In this document: piece after piece, positions 34,839-43,616 of the stretch
Layout: each line of letters opens with the position of its first letter
Numbering within the stretch: the stretch's first letter is position 1
NCBI GenBank assembly: GCA_963755375.1
Contig: CAVWKG010000016.1
Coordinates: 124,001 to 188,000, forward strand
Length of the DNA: 64,000 nucleotides
Reading direction: 5' to 3'
Source: Bog-473 sp963755375
GTDB lineage: Bacteria > Actinomycetota > Acidimicrobiia > Acidimicrobiales > RAAP-2
The notes under the pieces: model-generated
Databases searched by the model: none
Seen by the model: the letters and a program-made list of their open reading frames with translations, nothing else
What the model was told of the DNA's origin: nothing
Position numbers and translations under genes: made by a program

Positions 34839-34859
34839 ACTTGTATATTATATTATCCA
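34839..34859. promoter_or_regulatory. Catabolic-island palindrome, site 1
   Basis: Core ATA-TTA-TAT at 34845-34853 with TTGT on its left, matching the shared consensus TTYGN-ATA-N3-TAT-NCRAA on that arm. It lies about 150 nt upstream of the crotonase start. Confidence 0.6.
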
Positions 34860-34862
34860 GGT

Positions 34863-34979
34863 GTGATCGACGGCGCAGCCAAGAATGTGCATGGTGACGT
34901 CCTGCCGTTCATCGCCACCGCCCATCCGGTGTCTCGTCAGCGGCCTCACGATGAAAGGGAGATTCCCACGGAGCGTTGA
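34863..34979 (+). CDS. Possible short leaderless leader ORF
   Basis: A 38-codon frame from GTG 34863 (VIDGAAKNVHGDVLPFIATA and on) sits 6 nt behind TATTAT in site 1, the same spacing seen at true leaderless genes nearby, and ends 28 nt before the crotonase start. Composition is unremarkable. It may be a leader peptide or chance. Confidence 0.25.
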   Translation: MIDGAAKNVHGDVLPFIATAHPVSRQRPHDEREIPTER

Positions 34980-35007
34980 TGTTGGCGTCCTTTGATATGT
35001 TCAGCCG

Positions 35008-35811
35008 ATGAGCAGCCTGGTCGTCCCGGATGATCTCAGTACGATCACGTACGCCGTACGTGACCATGTCGCCCATGTGACGTTGAACCGCCCGGAAGTG
35101 CACAACGCGTTCAACGAGCGAATGCAAGATGAGCTTGCTGGCCTGTGGCGTCACATTCGTGTCGACGACGACGTACGGGTCGTTGTGTTGACCGGCGCAG
35201 GGAACCAAGCGTTCTGCACGGGTCTCGATCGTGGCGATATTCCGACCGAGGAATTCGACCCCTTCACCTACGATGACCCCGGACAAAGGATCGGGCCGAA
35301 GAGCCAGGGGTTGTGGAAGCCCGTCATTGCTGCGGTGAATGGCATGGCCTGTGGCGGTGGGTTCTACCTCTTGGGTGAGTGCGACATCATCATGGCGGCG
35401 GCGAGCGCGACCTTCTTTGACCCACACGTGACCTACGGGATGACGGCCTCCTACGAGCCCATCCTGCTGACCGGCAGGATGGCGTTCGGGGACCTGGTGC
35501 GAATGAGCCTCGTGGGGGTCGACGAGCGCGTGTCCGCCCAGACGGCCCGTGAGGCAGGACTGGTGTGTGAAGTCGTCGCGTCCGAGGAGCTCCTCGAAAC
35601 AAGTCGAGCACTCGCAGAGGTCATCGCGTCACAACCGCCGACGAGCGTCCAGGCGACGCTGCGGACTCTGTGGGCGGCGCGGAGCCTTTCGCCGGAGCAA
35701 GCTCTTGGTCTGGGAAACGTCTTCTTGCAGCTCGGCACCAGCGCCCGGGCGTTGCGGGAAGGCCAGGAACTCTTCGCACAGCGGAAGCGACGAAAGTGGA
35801 AGGTGAGGTAA
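35008..35811 (+). CDS. Enoyl-CoA hydratase/isomerase family protein (crotonase 1)
   Basis: A 267-residue crotonase expected to act on an acyl-CoA. The family framework is clear: VTLNRPEVHNAFN, the first oxyanion-hole region CTGLDRGD, and NGMACGGGFYLLGECDI. At the place where classical hydratases have the first catalytic Glu (PEV), this protein has DPHVTYG, as do the crotonases at 49877 and 50733, so hydration may not be its reaction; isomerase, hydrolase or C-C lyase activity is possible. ATG 35008 has no strong ribosome binding site. Convergent with the acyl-CoA ligase gene. Confidence 0.85.
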   Translation: MSSLVVPDDLSTITYAVRDHVAHVTLNRPEVHNAFNERMQDELAGLWRHIRVDDDVRVVVLTGAGNQAFCTGLDRGDIPTEEFDPFTYDDPGQRIGPKSQGLWKPVIAAVNGMACGGGFYLLGECDIIMAAASATFFDPHVTYGMTASYEPILLTGRMAFGDLVRMSLVGVDERVSAQTAREAGLVCEVVASEELLETSRALAEVIASQPPTSVQATLRTLWAARSLSPEQALGLGNVFLQLGTSARALREGQELFAQRKRRKWKVR

Positions 35812-35861
35812 CAGGCAGCAGCGCAAACGGTCAGTCGGGGACTCGCCGGTGTCTCGAACGG

Positions 35862-37415
35862 CTACGTGAGACGCGCTCGCAATTCTTGCTTGAGGACCTT
35901 GCCCATCGCATTCCTGGGCAGCGCGTCCACGACCTCCAATTGCTCGGGGCACTTCTGGACAGCGAGGCCCTGCAGGCGGCAGTGCTCGCGAATGTCGCTC
36001 AGCTCGATCTCGCGTCCGTCCCGCGGAACGACAACGGCCACGACCCGCTCTCCCGTGCGTGAGTTGGGCATTCCGAGCACGGCCGCATCAGCGACGTCGG
36101 GGTGTCGGTAGAGCAGTTCCTCGACCTCGACGACCGAGATGTTCTCCGCGTTACGGATGATGATGTCCTTGACGCGGCCCGTGATGCGGACGTTTCCGTC
36201 CGCGTCGATCGTGCCGAGGTCCCCGGTGTGGAACCATCCGTCGGCGTCGATCGAATCCTCGTCGAGGGTCGCGTCGACGTAGCCGGAGAAGCTCTGCGGA
36301 CCCTGAAGTTGGAGCTCGCCCTCGTGCCCAGGGCTGCACACACTGCCTCGTGGGTCCACCGCGCGCACTGAGACGCCCGACGCCGGGCGACCGACGGACG
36401 TCGAGACGATCTCGGTGCCGTCAGTCGGTGCCGCAGACGTGGCGTTGGGGAACTCGGTGAGTCCCCAGCTGCCCACCAGGGGTACGTCGAACATCGCCCG
36501 CATCTCATCGTGGATCTCCGTCGGGACGGGTGCGCCCCCGAAGCACCCGAGCCTGAGGGAAGGGAAGAGCGGCTGGACATTGGCCGCACGGGCTGCGTCC
36601 AGGTATGCCCGGAAAAACGGGACAGCGGTGCCCAGCACCGTCGGCTGGTACCGGGCCATCCGGCCAGGCGTCGTCGCGGGGTCGAAGGTCTCGAACAGGA
36701 CGAGGTGGACGCCACCGCGGAGGCTGGCGGCAAGGACCGAAGCGCCGCCGATGTGTGTGATCGGCCAGGGGATCGGATAGACGTCTTTCTCGCCCAATCC
36801 CATCAGTTGGAGCAAGGCATTGGCCGAGGCCATGATGCTGGCGTCCGTATGGCGGGCGCCCTTGGGATCGGCGGTGGTGCCGGAGGAGTAGTAGATCCAA
36901 CCGGGGCCGTCGAGCGATGCGTGCGCCGCAAGCGCGTCCGTGTCCGCGGTCGGCAACCTGAGCTCCTCCCGGGACCCCGGAGCGTCGAGGTCGTGCAGAT
37001 CGACCTCCATCACGGCAAAGGCAGCGGTTCGCGCCATTTCCCGCGCCATTGCCCCATGCTGGAAGCCGCGCCATTCTTCCGGCACGACCAGGAGTTCGGT
37101 GCCGACCTGTCGGGTAATGAACGACACCTCCCGTTCGCGCAGAATTGGGATCAACGGGTTCTGCACCGCTCCAATCCGCGCCAGGGCGACAAGGAGCACC
37201 GCGGCCTCGAGGGATGTCGGCAGTTGCCAGGACACGGCCGTGCCGGTTCTGACCCCCCGAGCTGAGAGCGCGGCGGCGGCTGCCTCGGCTGCGTCATGGA
37301 GCTGGATTCTGGTCAACGACCTGCCGTGATCGTCTGACACGACCGGTGCGTCCGGTCTTTCCTCGACGGCTCGGACGACGAGATCCCAGAACGTCGGCGG
37401 CAGCGCTGTCCTCAT
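35862..37415 (-). CDS. AMP-forming acyl-CoA ligase 1
   Basis: A 517-residue ANL-superfamily ligase that would activate a carboxylic acid with ATP and CoA. Motifs in order: the P-loop YYSSGTTADPKGA near residue 182, the adenylate-binding SWGLTEF near residue 305, GWFHTGDLG near residue 393, GRVKDIIIRNAENIS at the hinge, and the C-terminal catalytic Lys in NAMGKVLKQEL. ATG 37415 lies 8 nt after the stop of the TetR gene, so the two are co-transcribed and the ligase may be auto-induced by its acyl-CoA product through that regulator. Substrate not predictable by eye. Confidence 0.9.
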   Translation of the reverse strand: MRTALPPTFWDLVVRAVEERPDAPVVSDDHGRSLTRIQLHDAAEAAAAALSARGVRTGTAVSWQLPTSLEAAVLLVALARIGAVQNPLIPILREREVSFITRQVGTELLVVPEEWRGFQHGAMAREMARTAAFAVMEVDLHDLDAPGSREELRLPTADTDALAAHASLDGPGWIYYSSGTTADPKGARHTDASIMASANALLQLMGLGEKDVYPIPWPITHIGGASVLAASLRGGVHLVLFETFDPATTPGRMARYQPTVLGTAVPFFRAYLDAARAANVQPLFPSLRLGCFGGAPVPTEIHDEMRAMFDVPLVGSWGLTEFPNATSAAPTDGTEIVSTSVGRPASGVSVRAVDPRGSVCSPGHEGELQLQGPQSFSGYVDATLDEDSIDADGWFHTGDLGTIDADGNVRITGRVKDIIIRNAENISVVEVEELLYRHPDVADAAVLGMPNSRTGERVVAVVVPRDGREIELSDIREHCRLQGLAVQKCPEQLEVVDALPRNAMGKVLKQELRARLT

Positions 37416-37423
37416 TGCGTTCT

Positions 37424-38074
37424 TCAACGGGCTTGTCGCACTTTGTCGGCCTCTCGGCGCGGCTGCCCTTCGTGGTCCGGCACCTCGCCCCCACTTCCGA
37501 AAATGAGGTCGATGCTCTCGCTCAGGTAGTCGTAGACACCCGTGATCGGTAGACGACCGGCAGACCACGAACGCAACTGGCTGTCGAGCACCGCATCCAT
37601 CGTCCGGACGATCGTTCGTGCCCGGCCAGGTTCCAGGTCCTGCAGCAACTCCATGTACACGCCCGTCGTGGTCTGGTCCAGTCTCTCGAGAATCTCAGTG
37701 GCGAAAGGGTCTGACGACAGCTCGAGTGACGCGATGAGTCGGGCCAACTGGGGCTGGTGCTGGAAGGCCCGGACCGAACGGTGGAGTGCGTCGATGAGCT
37801 TTTCCCGTGGCGTCTGGCCCTGTGGGGGATGACGAGACAGGCTCGCCTTCAGCGTGGCGGCCCACTTGACCAGCACCTCTGCGAAGAGATGCTCTTTTGA
37901 CGAGAAGTAGTGGTACAGCGTTCCCAGAGCGACATCGGCTTCCTCGGCGACGTCCTTGATCTGTATGCGCTCGTACTCGTTTCGCTCCAGAAGCACGAGG
38001 CCTGCGTCGATGATGCGCTGACGGCGCGCCCGTTGCTCTTCTGTCAATACCTTCGGCGATACCGGTTCGGCCAT
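37424..38074 (-). CDS. TetR-family transcriptional regulator (KstR-like)
   Basis: A 216-residue dimeric repressor. The N-terminal helix-turn-helix spans about residues 14-60, with QRIIDAGLVLLERNEYERIQ and DVAEEADVALGTLYHYFSSK, close in pattern to the actinobacterial steroid and fatty-acyl-CoA repressors KstR and FadR. The C-terminal domain would bind an acyl-CoA. I prefer ATG 38074; TTG 38122 would add 16 residues. A 7-bp inverted repeat at 38124-38144 lies 50 nt upstream and is a probable operator. It likely controls its own operon with ligase 1 and perhaps the divergent P450. Confidence 0.85.
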   Translation of the reverse strand: MAEPVSPKVLTEEQRARRQRIIDAGLVLLERNEYERIQIKDVAEEADVALGTLYHYFSSKEHLFAEVLVKWAATLKASLSRHPPQGQTPREKLIDALHRSVRAFQHQPQLARLIASLELSSDPFATEILERLDQTTTGVYMELLQDLEPGRARTIVRTMDAVLDSQLRSWSAGRLPITGVYDYLSESIDLIFGSGGEVPDHEGQPRREADKVRQAR

Positions 38075-38123
38075 CTCAGCCCGTCTTACGCTGCGACGCC
38101 CTCGTTCCGCGGAGTCGTCCAAT

Positions 38124-38144
38124 CACTAGAAGCAAACTCTAGTG
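38124..38144. promoter_or_regulatory. Inverted repeat, probable TetR operator
   Basis: CACTAGA-N7-TCTAGTG, perfect 7-bp arms. It lies between the TetR gene and the divergent P450 gene. TetR repressors usually bind such a site next to their own gene. It is unlike the palindrome shared by the rest of the island. Confidence 0.7.
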
Positions 38145-38197
38145 GACCTGGGTAAACCGGCTAATCCCTTAGTCCTGGACTCATCGAAACCATGTTC

Positions 38198-38203
38198 TAT
38201 TAT
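38198..38203 (+). promoter_or_regulatory. Possible -10 box for the P450 gene
   Basis: TATTAT flanked by a GGACTC / GAGTCC inverted repeat, about 160 nt upstream of the P450 start. There is no confident -35 box. Confidence 0.3.
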
Positions 38204-38361
38204 GGAGTCCGGCCGGACAGCCAGTAGGACGGTGCCTCGCGATGGTCGCGGGGGACCGAAAGGCGCCGGATCGTGCAGGTTCGAGATGACAGGTCTCCGT
38301 GTGCTGAGCCCAGATGGGACAGGTGCGTGACGGCGACGCGAGAGCCCCGAGGTGGACGAAA

Positions 38362-39570
38362 ATGAGCAGATTCCCCGGTCAACCTGACGACCTGCGTTGG
38401 GACCCATTCGACGAATCGCTCAAGGATGACCCGCATCCGGTGTGGAAGCGTCTCCGCGATGAGGCGCCGGCGTACTACAACGAGCAATACGACTTTTGGG
38501 CCCTGAGTCGGTTTGAGGATGTCGAGCGAGCCCACCGGGACCCGCAGCGATACAGCTCGGCACATTCGACCGTCTTGGAAGCAATGACGGAGGAAGCCCA
38601 GAGCGAGGGCATGATGATCTTCCTCGACCCACCGGAGCACACCGCCCTGCGCCGCTTGGTGTCGAAGGCCTTCACGCCGCGCCGGGTGGCAGAGCTCGAG
38701 CACGAAATCCGAACCCTCTGCACGGGTCTCCTCGACATGCAGCAGGGTCGGGAAAGCTTCGACTACGTTCAAGACTTCGGCGCCCGTCTCCCGGCCACGG
38801 TTATTGCCACGCTGCTCGGCGTCCCGCCGTCCGACCGTGAGGACGTCCGCCACCACATTGACGGCCTCTTTCATCTCGAGCCCGGAGTAGGGATGGCCAA
38901 CAACGCGTCCCTAGAGTCCGGGGCGTGGCTCTTCAACTACATCGGCCAACAGGTCGAGGAACGGCAACACACACCGCGCAACGACATGCTGACGGATCTT
39001 GTGCAAGCCGAGATCGTCGGCAACGACGCCGCCCCGCGACGTCTCACCGGTTCGGAGTGCACGGCGTTCGGGATCCTTCTCGTGAGCGCCGGCACGGAAA
39101 CCGTGGCCCGTTTGCTGGGTTGGGCTGGACTCATCCTGGCGGACCATCCTGAGCAGCTGACAGCGCTGGCGCAGGATGCGGATTTGATACCCAATGCCAT
39201 TGAGGAGCTCCTTCGCTACGAGGCTCCGTCACCCGTGCAAGGTCGGTGGCTCACCGAAGACGTCGAACTCCATGGGCAAATCGTCCCAGCGAACTCGAAG
39301 GTTCTCTTGCTGACTGGCTCGGCGGGCCGCGACGAGCGCGTCTATGCCGCAGCAGATCGGTTCGACATTCACCGTGACCTCCGATTGCACGTTGCATTCG
39401 GATACGGAATCCACTTCTGTCTCGGTGCGGCATTGGCCCGAATGGAAGGCAAAATTGCGCTCGAAGAGACGTTCAAGCGCTACAAGAGTTGGACAGTCGA
39501 CAAGGAGCACTCGGTGCCGCTCCACACCAGCACCGTGCGTGGCTATCAGAAGTTGCCAATTCGGGTCTAG
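38362..39570 (+). CDS. Cytochrome P450
   Basis: A 402-residue soluble bacterial P450 monooxygenase. The I-helix oxygen-activation motif SAGTETVAR is near residue 248, the K-helix ExxR is EELLR near residue 289, and the haem-binding loop FGYGIHFCLGAALAR places the cysteine ligand at residue 353. Length is typical. It would hydroxylate a hydrophobic substrate using electrons from a ferredoxin and reductase, neither of which is adjacent. ATG 38362 has GAGGTGG at 8 nt. It is divergent from the KstR-like TetR gene, whose inverted-repeat operator lies between them. Confidence 0.93.
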   Translation: MSRFPGQPDDLRWDPFDESLKDDPHPVWKRLRDEAPAYYNEQYDFWALSRFEDVERAHRDPQRYSSAHSTVLEAMTEEAQSEGMMIFLDPPEHTALRRLVSKAFTPRRVAELEHEIRTLCTGLLDMQQGRESFDYVQDFGARLPATVIATLLGVPPSDREDVRHHIDGLFHLEPGVGMANNASLESGAWLFNYIGQQVEERQHTPRNDMLTDLVQAEIVGNDAAPRRLTGSECTAFGILLVSAGTETVARLLGWAGLILADHPEQLTALAQDADLIPNAIEELLRYEAPSPVQGRWLTEDVELHGQIVPANSKVLLLTGSAGRDERVYAAADRFDIHRDLRLHVAFGYGIHFCLGAALARMEGKIALEETFKRYKSWTVDKEHSVPLHTSTVRGYQKLPIRV

Positions 39571-39649
39571 GCCGCGCCATGCGCACCCATCACATGCGCA
39601 CGGCGCTTCCTGGGGTGGTTGTCCACCGTGCCGGACACGCTGTGGCGCT

Positions 39650-39670
39650 GATTAGATATAATATATGTAG
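39650..39670. promoter_or_regulatory. Catabolic-island palindrome, site 2
   Basis: Core ATA-TAA-TAT at 39656-39664. The TATAAT within it (39657-39662) is exactly 7 nt before GTG 39670, so the gene downstream is probably leaderless and the palindrome overlaps its -10 box. Confidence 0.7.
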
Positions 39671-40908
39671 TGACCACAATGCGGGAAGCAGACGTCGCGA
39701 AGATCCCTTGGATCGTGGACCTCGATGCGCACGTGGTCGAGCCGCCGGATGTGTGGTTCAGCCGCCTCCCAGCCCATTTCCGGGATGTAGGCCCGCGCAT
39801 CGAGTACATGCCCGGGGGGGTGCCGAAGCTCGAGGGCGCCTCGTACGTCGAGGCTCCCGGGACCGACGGGCCCGCGGTTGCGTGGTGGTGCTACGAAGAT
39901 CACCGGGCTTCCGTCAAGCGCACCATCGCCGCGGCCGGCTTCCCGGCGGACGAGGTGTTGCTCAAAGGCGTCACCTACGACGACATGCGGCTCGGCTGCT
40001 GGCAACCCAAGGCGCGTCTGGAGGACATGAGCATCAATGGGGTGCAGGCCCAGCTCTGCTTCCCCAACTACCCCAGATTCTGCGGACAGCAATTTCTGTG
40101 GGGGAAGGACCGTACGCTCGCCCAGCTGTGCGTCGAGGCGTACAACGACTGGATGGTGGAGGAGTGGTGCGGTCCTAGTGATGGTCGGCTGCTCCCGCTC
40201 TGCCTCATCCCGCTCTGGGACATTGATCTCGCGGTTACCGAGGTTCTCCGCAACGCTGCGCGCGGCGTGCGGGCCGTAGCCTTCAGTGAGCTTCCGACGT
40301 TCCTGGGCCTCCCCAGCATCTACTCGGGCTATTGGGACCCGCTCTTCCGGGCCTGCCAGGAGACTGGGACGGTGATCTGCATGCACGTGGGTTCGGGCAC
40401 CAAGACTCCCCAGACGTCGCCCGACGCACCCGATGCAGTGCCAGCGACCATTCTCTTCGGGAACAGCATCGGTGGGATGTCTGACTTCATGTTCTCCGGT
40501 GTTCTCGAGCGCTTCCCGCAGCTCAAGCTGCTCTTCGCGGAGTGTCAGATCGGCTGGATCCCGTACCTGCTCGAACGAGCGGACGACGTGTGGCTGACCC
40601 ATCGAGGGTGGAGCAACTCCCAGTTGTACTGCCCCGAGCCGCCGTCCACGTACTACTACCGGCAGATCTTCAGTTGTTTCTTCAAAGACCCAGTCGGCAT
40701 GGAGCTCCTCGATCGCGTTGGCCCTCGCAATGTGGTCTTCGAGACTGACTATCCCCATCAGGATGGTACGTGGCCCCACTCGGTCGAGGCGGCAGCCGAG
40801 CAGTTCGGCCACCAATCACAAGAGGTCGTCAACCGCTTGGCGCGGGGGAACGCCATCGAGTTGCTGGGGCTCGACCTCCCGTTCATGGCACCACGGGGGA
40901 CCCCCTAA
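39670..40908 (+). CDS. Amidohydrolase 2-family metal-dependent hydrolase (1)
   Basis: A 412-residue TIM-barrel protein of the amidohydrolase 2 (ACMSD-like) family, which uses a metal ion for decarboxylation or C-N or C-C hydrolysis. Metal ligands are visible as DAHVVEPP near residue 18-20, a His in CMHVGSG near residue 240, and the Asp of ETDYPHQD near residue 357. Paralogues at 40905 and 61889 share these motifs. GTG 39670 is 7 nt behind a TATAAT, consistent with a leaderless transcript. The stop overlaps the convergent gene's stop by 4 nt. Confidence 0.88.
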   Translation: MTTMREADVAKIPWIVDLDAHVVEPPDVWFSRLPAHFRDVGPRIEYMPGGVPKLEGASYVEAPGTDGPAVAWWCYEDHRASVKRTIAAAGFPADEVLLKGVTYDDMRLGCWQPKARLEDMSINGVQAQLCFPNYPRFCGQQFLWGKDRTLAQLCVEAYNDWMVEEWCGPSDGRLLPLCLIPLWDIDLAVTEVLRNAARGVRAVAFSELPTFLGLPSIYSGYWDPLFRACQETGTVICMHVGSGTKTPQTSPDAPDAVPATILFGNSIGGMSDFMFSGVLERFPQLKLLFAECQIGWIPYLLERADDVWLTHRGWSNSQLYCPEPPSTYYYRQIFSCFFKDPVGMELLDRVGPRNVVFETDYPHQDGTWPHSVEAAAEQFGHQSQEVVNRLARGNAIELLGLDLPFMAPRGTP

Positions 40909-42188
40909 GCCGTTGCCTTGGCCGCTATCTCTGCCAGGTCAACACCTTTACCCGTTCGCTCGAAGCGGCCGTGATCGTAGGAGCGGATGGACACGTCGTG
41001 CCCGACCGCTTCCGCTCGAAGCGCGCGCACCGAGCATCGCTCCCGTGGCCGATGAGCCAGCGGATCAAAGGAATACCAGCGGCACGCATTTTCCCAGGTG
41101 ATCTTCTGCAATTCATCATCCGGGACCCCGGACGCCACAACAGCCACCTCTTCGGGGGCATACGGCCATGAAGAATCGGAGTGCGGGTAGTCGCACTCCC
41201 ACGCGATGTTGTCGATCCCGATCTGGTGCCGAAGCTGGACTCCGACCGGGTCTGAAATGAAACAGGTCAGGAAATGTTCGCGAAACACCTCGCTGGGCAA
41301 CTTGCCTCCGAAGTCCTGCCCTGTCCACTTGTGGTGCATCTCATAGGTGCGGTCCACCCGGTCGAGGAAGTAAGGAATCCAACCGGTTCCACCCTCCGAA
41401 AGGGCGATGCGAATATCGGGAAACGTCTTGATCACGCGGGACCACAACAGATCCGAAGCAGCACTGCAGATGTTCATCGGCTGCAGGGTGATCATGACGT
41501 CGACGGGGGCATCCGGAGCCGTGACGGCGAGCTGTCCCGATGAGCCGAGATGAATCGACAACACGACCTGTTCGTCGCACAGCGACTTCCACAGCGGGTC
41601 CCACGATGCGTCATGAAAGCTCGGATACCCGAGGGCGGAGGGGTTCTCGGTGAAAGTGAGGGAGTGGCAGCCCTTGGCAGCCATCCGGCGCACTTCGTCC
41701 GCGCAAAGCTCGGGATCCCAGAGCACGGGCAAGGCCATCGGGATGAATCGTCCGGGATACGAGCCGCACCACTCGTCGATATGCCAGTCGTTGTAGGCGC
41801 GCAGGACAGCGAATGCCAGGTCCTTGTCACGACAGGCCGCGAAGAGCCGTGCACTGAAGCCGGGAAATGAAGGAAAATTCATCGAGCCGAGGACACCTCC
41901 GACGTTCATGTCCTTGATGCGCTCATGGACGTCGAAGCATCCGGGTCGCATCTCGTCGAAGGCTGTGGGCTCGATGCCGTACTCCTCCCGAGGCCGACCA
42001 GCTACGGCGTTCAAGCCGATGTTGGGGATGGTGTGCCCGTTGAACTCCCAGACGTCGCTGCCGTCGGGGAGGTGCTTCACGCTGGGCGCCCTGTCCTGAA
42101 ATTTGGCCGGCAACCGGCCCTCGAAGAGGCCTGGTGGTTCGACCAGATGGTCGTCCACACTGACCATGATCAAATCGTCGGCGTGCAT
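40905..42188 (-). CDS. Amidohydrolase 2-family metal-dependent hydrolase (2)
   Basis: A 427-residue paralogue of the previous protein, with the metal-binding start VSVDDHLVEPP, the central SIHLGSSGQ and the late WECDYPHSDSSWP motif. Sequence such as AYNDWHIDEWCG and GRFIPMALPVLWD aligns with AYNDWMVEEWCG and GRLLPLCLIPLWD in the 39670 protein, showing common ancestry. The reaction is unknown; in CoA-linked pathways such proteins may hydrolyse a ring or beta-diketone intermediate. It follows the binding-protein gene by 137 nt on the same strand and probably shares its transcript. Confidence 0.88.
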   Translation of the reverse strand: MHADDLIMVSVDDHLVEPPGLFEGRLPAKFQDRAPSVKHLPDGSDVWEFNGHTIPNIGLNAVAGRPREEYGIEPTAFDEMRPGCFDVHERIKDMNVGGVLGSMNFPSFPGFSARLFAACRDKDLAFAVLRAYNDWHIDEWCGSYPGRFIPMALPVLWDPELCADEVRRMAAKGCHSLTFTENPSALGYPSFHDASWDPLWKSLCDEQVVLSIHLGSSGQLAVTAPDAPVDVMITLQPMNICSAASDLLWSRVIKTFPDIRIALSEGGTGWIPYFLDRVDRTYEMHHKWTGQDFGGKLPSEVFREHFLTCFISDPVGVQLRHQIGIDNIAWECDYPHSDSSWPYAPEEVAVVASGVPDDELQKITWENACRWYSFDPLAHRPRERCSVRALRAEAVGHDVSIRSYDHGRFERTGKGVDLAEIAAKATA

Positions 42189-42325
42189 GGCGACCCTTCC
42201 TCTCTACGTGATGAACCGATGTGACGGTTGGTTGAGAGCACTGAACAACGGCGGTCCAGGGACGTCGGCGGCGCACCGGGACTCCGGCGGTTTCCGGAAC
42301 ACCCAACTCATTCCGATTCCTTTGG

Positions 42326-43432
42326 TCATTCCGGCGGTTCGAAGAGTCCTTCGAACTCCAGTTTTGCGTCGCGGACCCGGCCATAGAGCAGCCAATCTCC
42401 TCGGAACATTCCGTGCTCGTGAGGTGCGGCAGCAATGTGCGTGCGTGGTCCACCCGTGCTGCTGGGCATGAACCGGATTCTTTCGAGCCCGTCTTTGAGC
42501 CCGGGTCCCGAAAGTGTGGGTGCGCGGAACAGTCCCTCTGCCAGCACGCGAGCCGTGTCGTACGCCAGGACGGGGATGGCGTTGGGCCACATTGGGGGGT
42601 CTTCCCCGTGTCGCTCGACAAACCGACCATGAAAGCCCTCGACAAGGGGATTGTTCGGGTCGAATTGATCGATTCCCACCCAGCCCTCGAACTTCTCGAA
42701 GCCCATCAAATAGAACATGAAGGCCGTACCCATGATTCGCGGGGGATCCCACGCCAGTTCGTCCAGTGCCTTGCGCAGGAAACCCTGGGCCGCGAGCATG
42801 CCGTAGCCCATGTAGCAGAGCGCATCCGGTTTCGACTGCCGAAGGTTGTCCAGGTTCTCCGTCAGATTCGCCGGCTGCTGGCTGACGGTCTCCAGCGAGA
42901 CGATTGTCAGATTGTGCCTGCGGCATTCCTGTCGGAAGAACCGGAAATACTCTTCGCCATTGGGTGAGACCTCATTGAGGACAGCAACACGCTCATATCC
43001 GTGCCGCACAAGCCAGGCGACGCAGAGAGCGGCATCACCGCCGCAGTCCCCGTTACCGAGTCGAAAGCAATAGTCGCCGGCCAATCGCTCAGTACCCGCC
43101 CAGCTGATGAGGGGTACCTGGAGTTCGTTGGCGAGCGGCGCGGCAATGATGGCGTTGTCCGAGCTGTACGCACCGGCGACGCCAATACAGCCTTGATCGA
43201 CGAGGTACTTGAATCCATCCGCTGTATTACGAGCCGAGCCGCGCGGTAAGCCGTTTTCCGCGTGGAGTACGAACTCGACGGGGCGATCGAGCAAGCCCTG
43301 CTCGAGCGCTTCATCGAAGGCCATCCGATGGATCTTGTTGTAGCCGCCCTCGGGACCGTCGAGCGCCGAACCGAGCCAGCCGATCTTGATCGGGTCGGGA
43401 GACCCCGACCACCCGCTTGCACTGTCTGCCAT
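42326..43432 (-). CDS. Receptor-type ligand-binding protein (Peripla_BP_6 fold) without signal peptide
   Basis: A 368-residue protein of the ABC-transporter leucine-binding type: IKIGWLGSALDGPEGGY at the start, the ligand-pocket region GVAGAYSSDNAI near residue 85, then VPLISWAGTERL and HGYERVAVLNEV. Unlike the protein at 25131 it has no hydrophobic signal sequence; ATG 43432 is fixed by GAGGAG at 6 nt, and the upstream extension to 43474 is also hydrophilic. It may therefore be a cytoplasmic ligand sensor like AmiC rather than a transport protein. It is divergent from ligase 2 and next to site 3. Confidence 0.8.
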   Translation of the reverse strand: MADSASGWSGSPDPIKIGWLGSALDGPEGGYNKIHRMAFDEALEQGLLDRPVEFVLHAENGLPRGSARNTADGFKYLVDQGCIGVAGAYSSDNAIIAAPLANELQVPLISWAGTERLAGDYCFRLGNGDCGGDAALCVAWLVRHGYERVAVLNEVSPNGEEYFRFFRQECRRHNLTIVSLETVSQQPANLTENLDNLRQSKPDALCYMGYGMLAAQGFLRKALDELAWDPPRIMGTAFMFYLMGFEKFEGWVGIDQFDPNNPLVEGFHGRFVERHGEDPPMWPNAIPVLAYDTARVLAEGLFRAPTLSGPGLKDGLERIRFMPSSTGGPRTHIAAAPHEHGMFRGDWLLYGRVRDAKLEFEGLFEPPE

Positions 43433-43516
43433 CTCGGACTCCTCACTCTCGAATGCGGGATGCAGTTCGCGCACTGCATCCCCCGGTCGTCACGGACATC
43501 TGTTGCCGGGGACGTA

Positions 43517-43537
43517 ACAAATATAAAGTATACAATC
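43517..43537. promoter_or_regulatory. Catabolic-island palindrome, site 3
   Basis: Core ATA-AAG-TAT at 43523-43531 followed by ACAATC. It is 90 nt upstream of the binding-protein start (minus strand) and about 180 nt upstream of the ligase 2 start (plus strand), so it can serve both. Confidence 0.65.
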
Positions 43538-43616
43538 GTTGCCGTCTGGAGGGCCGGGACGGCGAGAAGCCCTCGGAAAGGATGTCCTGGTGTCTGAGCC
43601 GCACACCCACCCCCTG

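Larger units (their letters stand above)
34648..35007. other. Divergent intergenic region with operator-like palindrome and possible leader ORF
   Basis: The region between the SDR and crotonase genes. The AT-rich palindrome at 34839-34859 stands out in the GC-rich sequence. GTG 34863 lies 6 nt behind a TATTAT and opens a 38-codon frame ending at 34979, a possible leaderless leader peptide. Nothing else is recognised. Confidence 0.5.

Noticed and set aside
38124..38144. Calling the inverted repeat a KstR box
   Set aside because: It shares the CTAGA flavour with KstR sites but lacks the AAC-N2-GTT centre as I remember it, so only a generic TetR operator is claimed.
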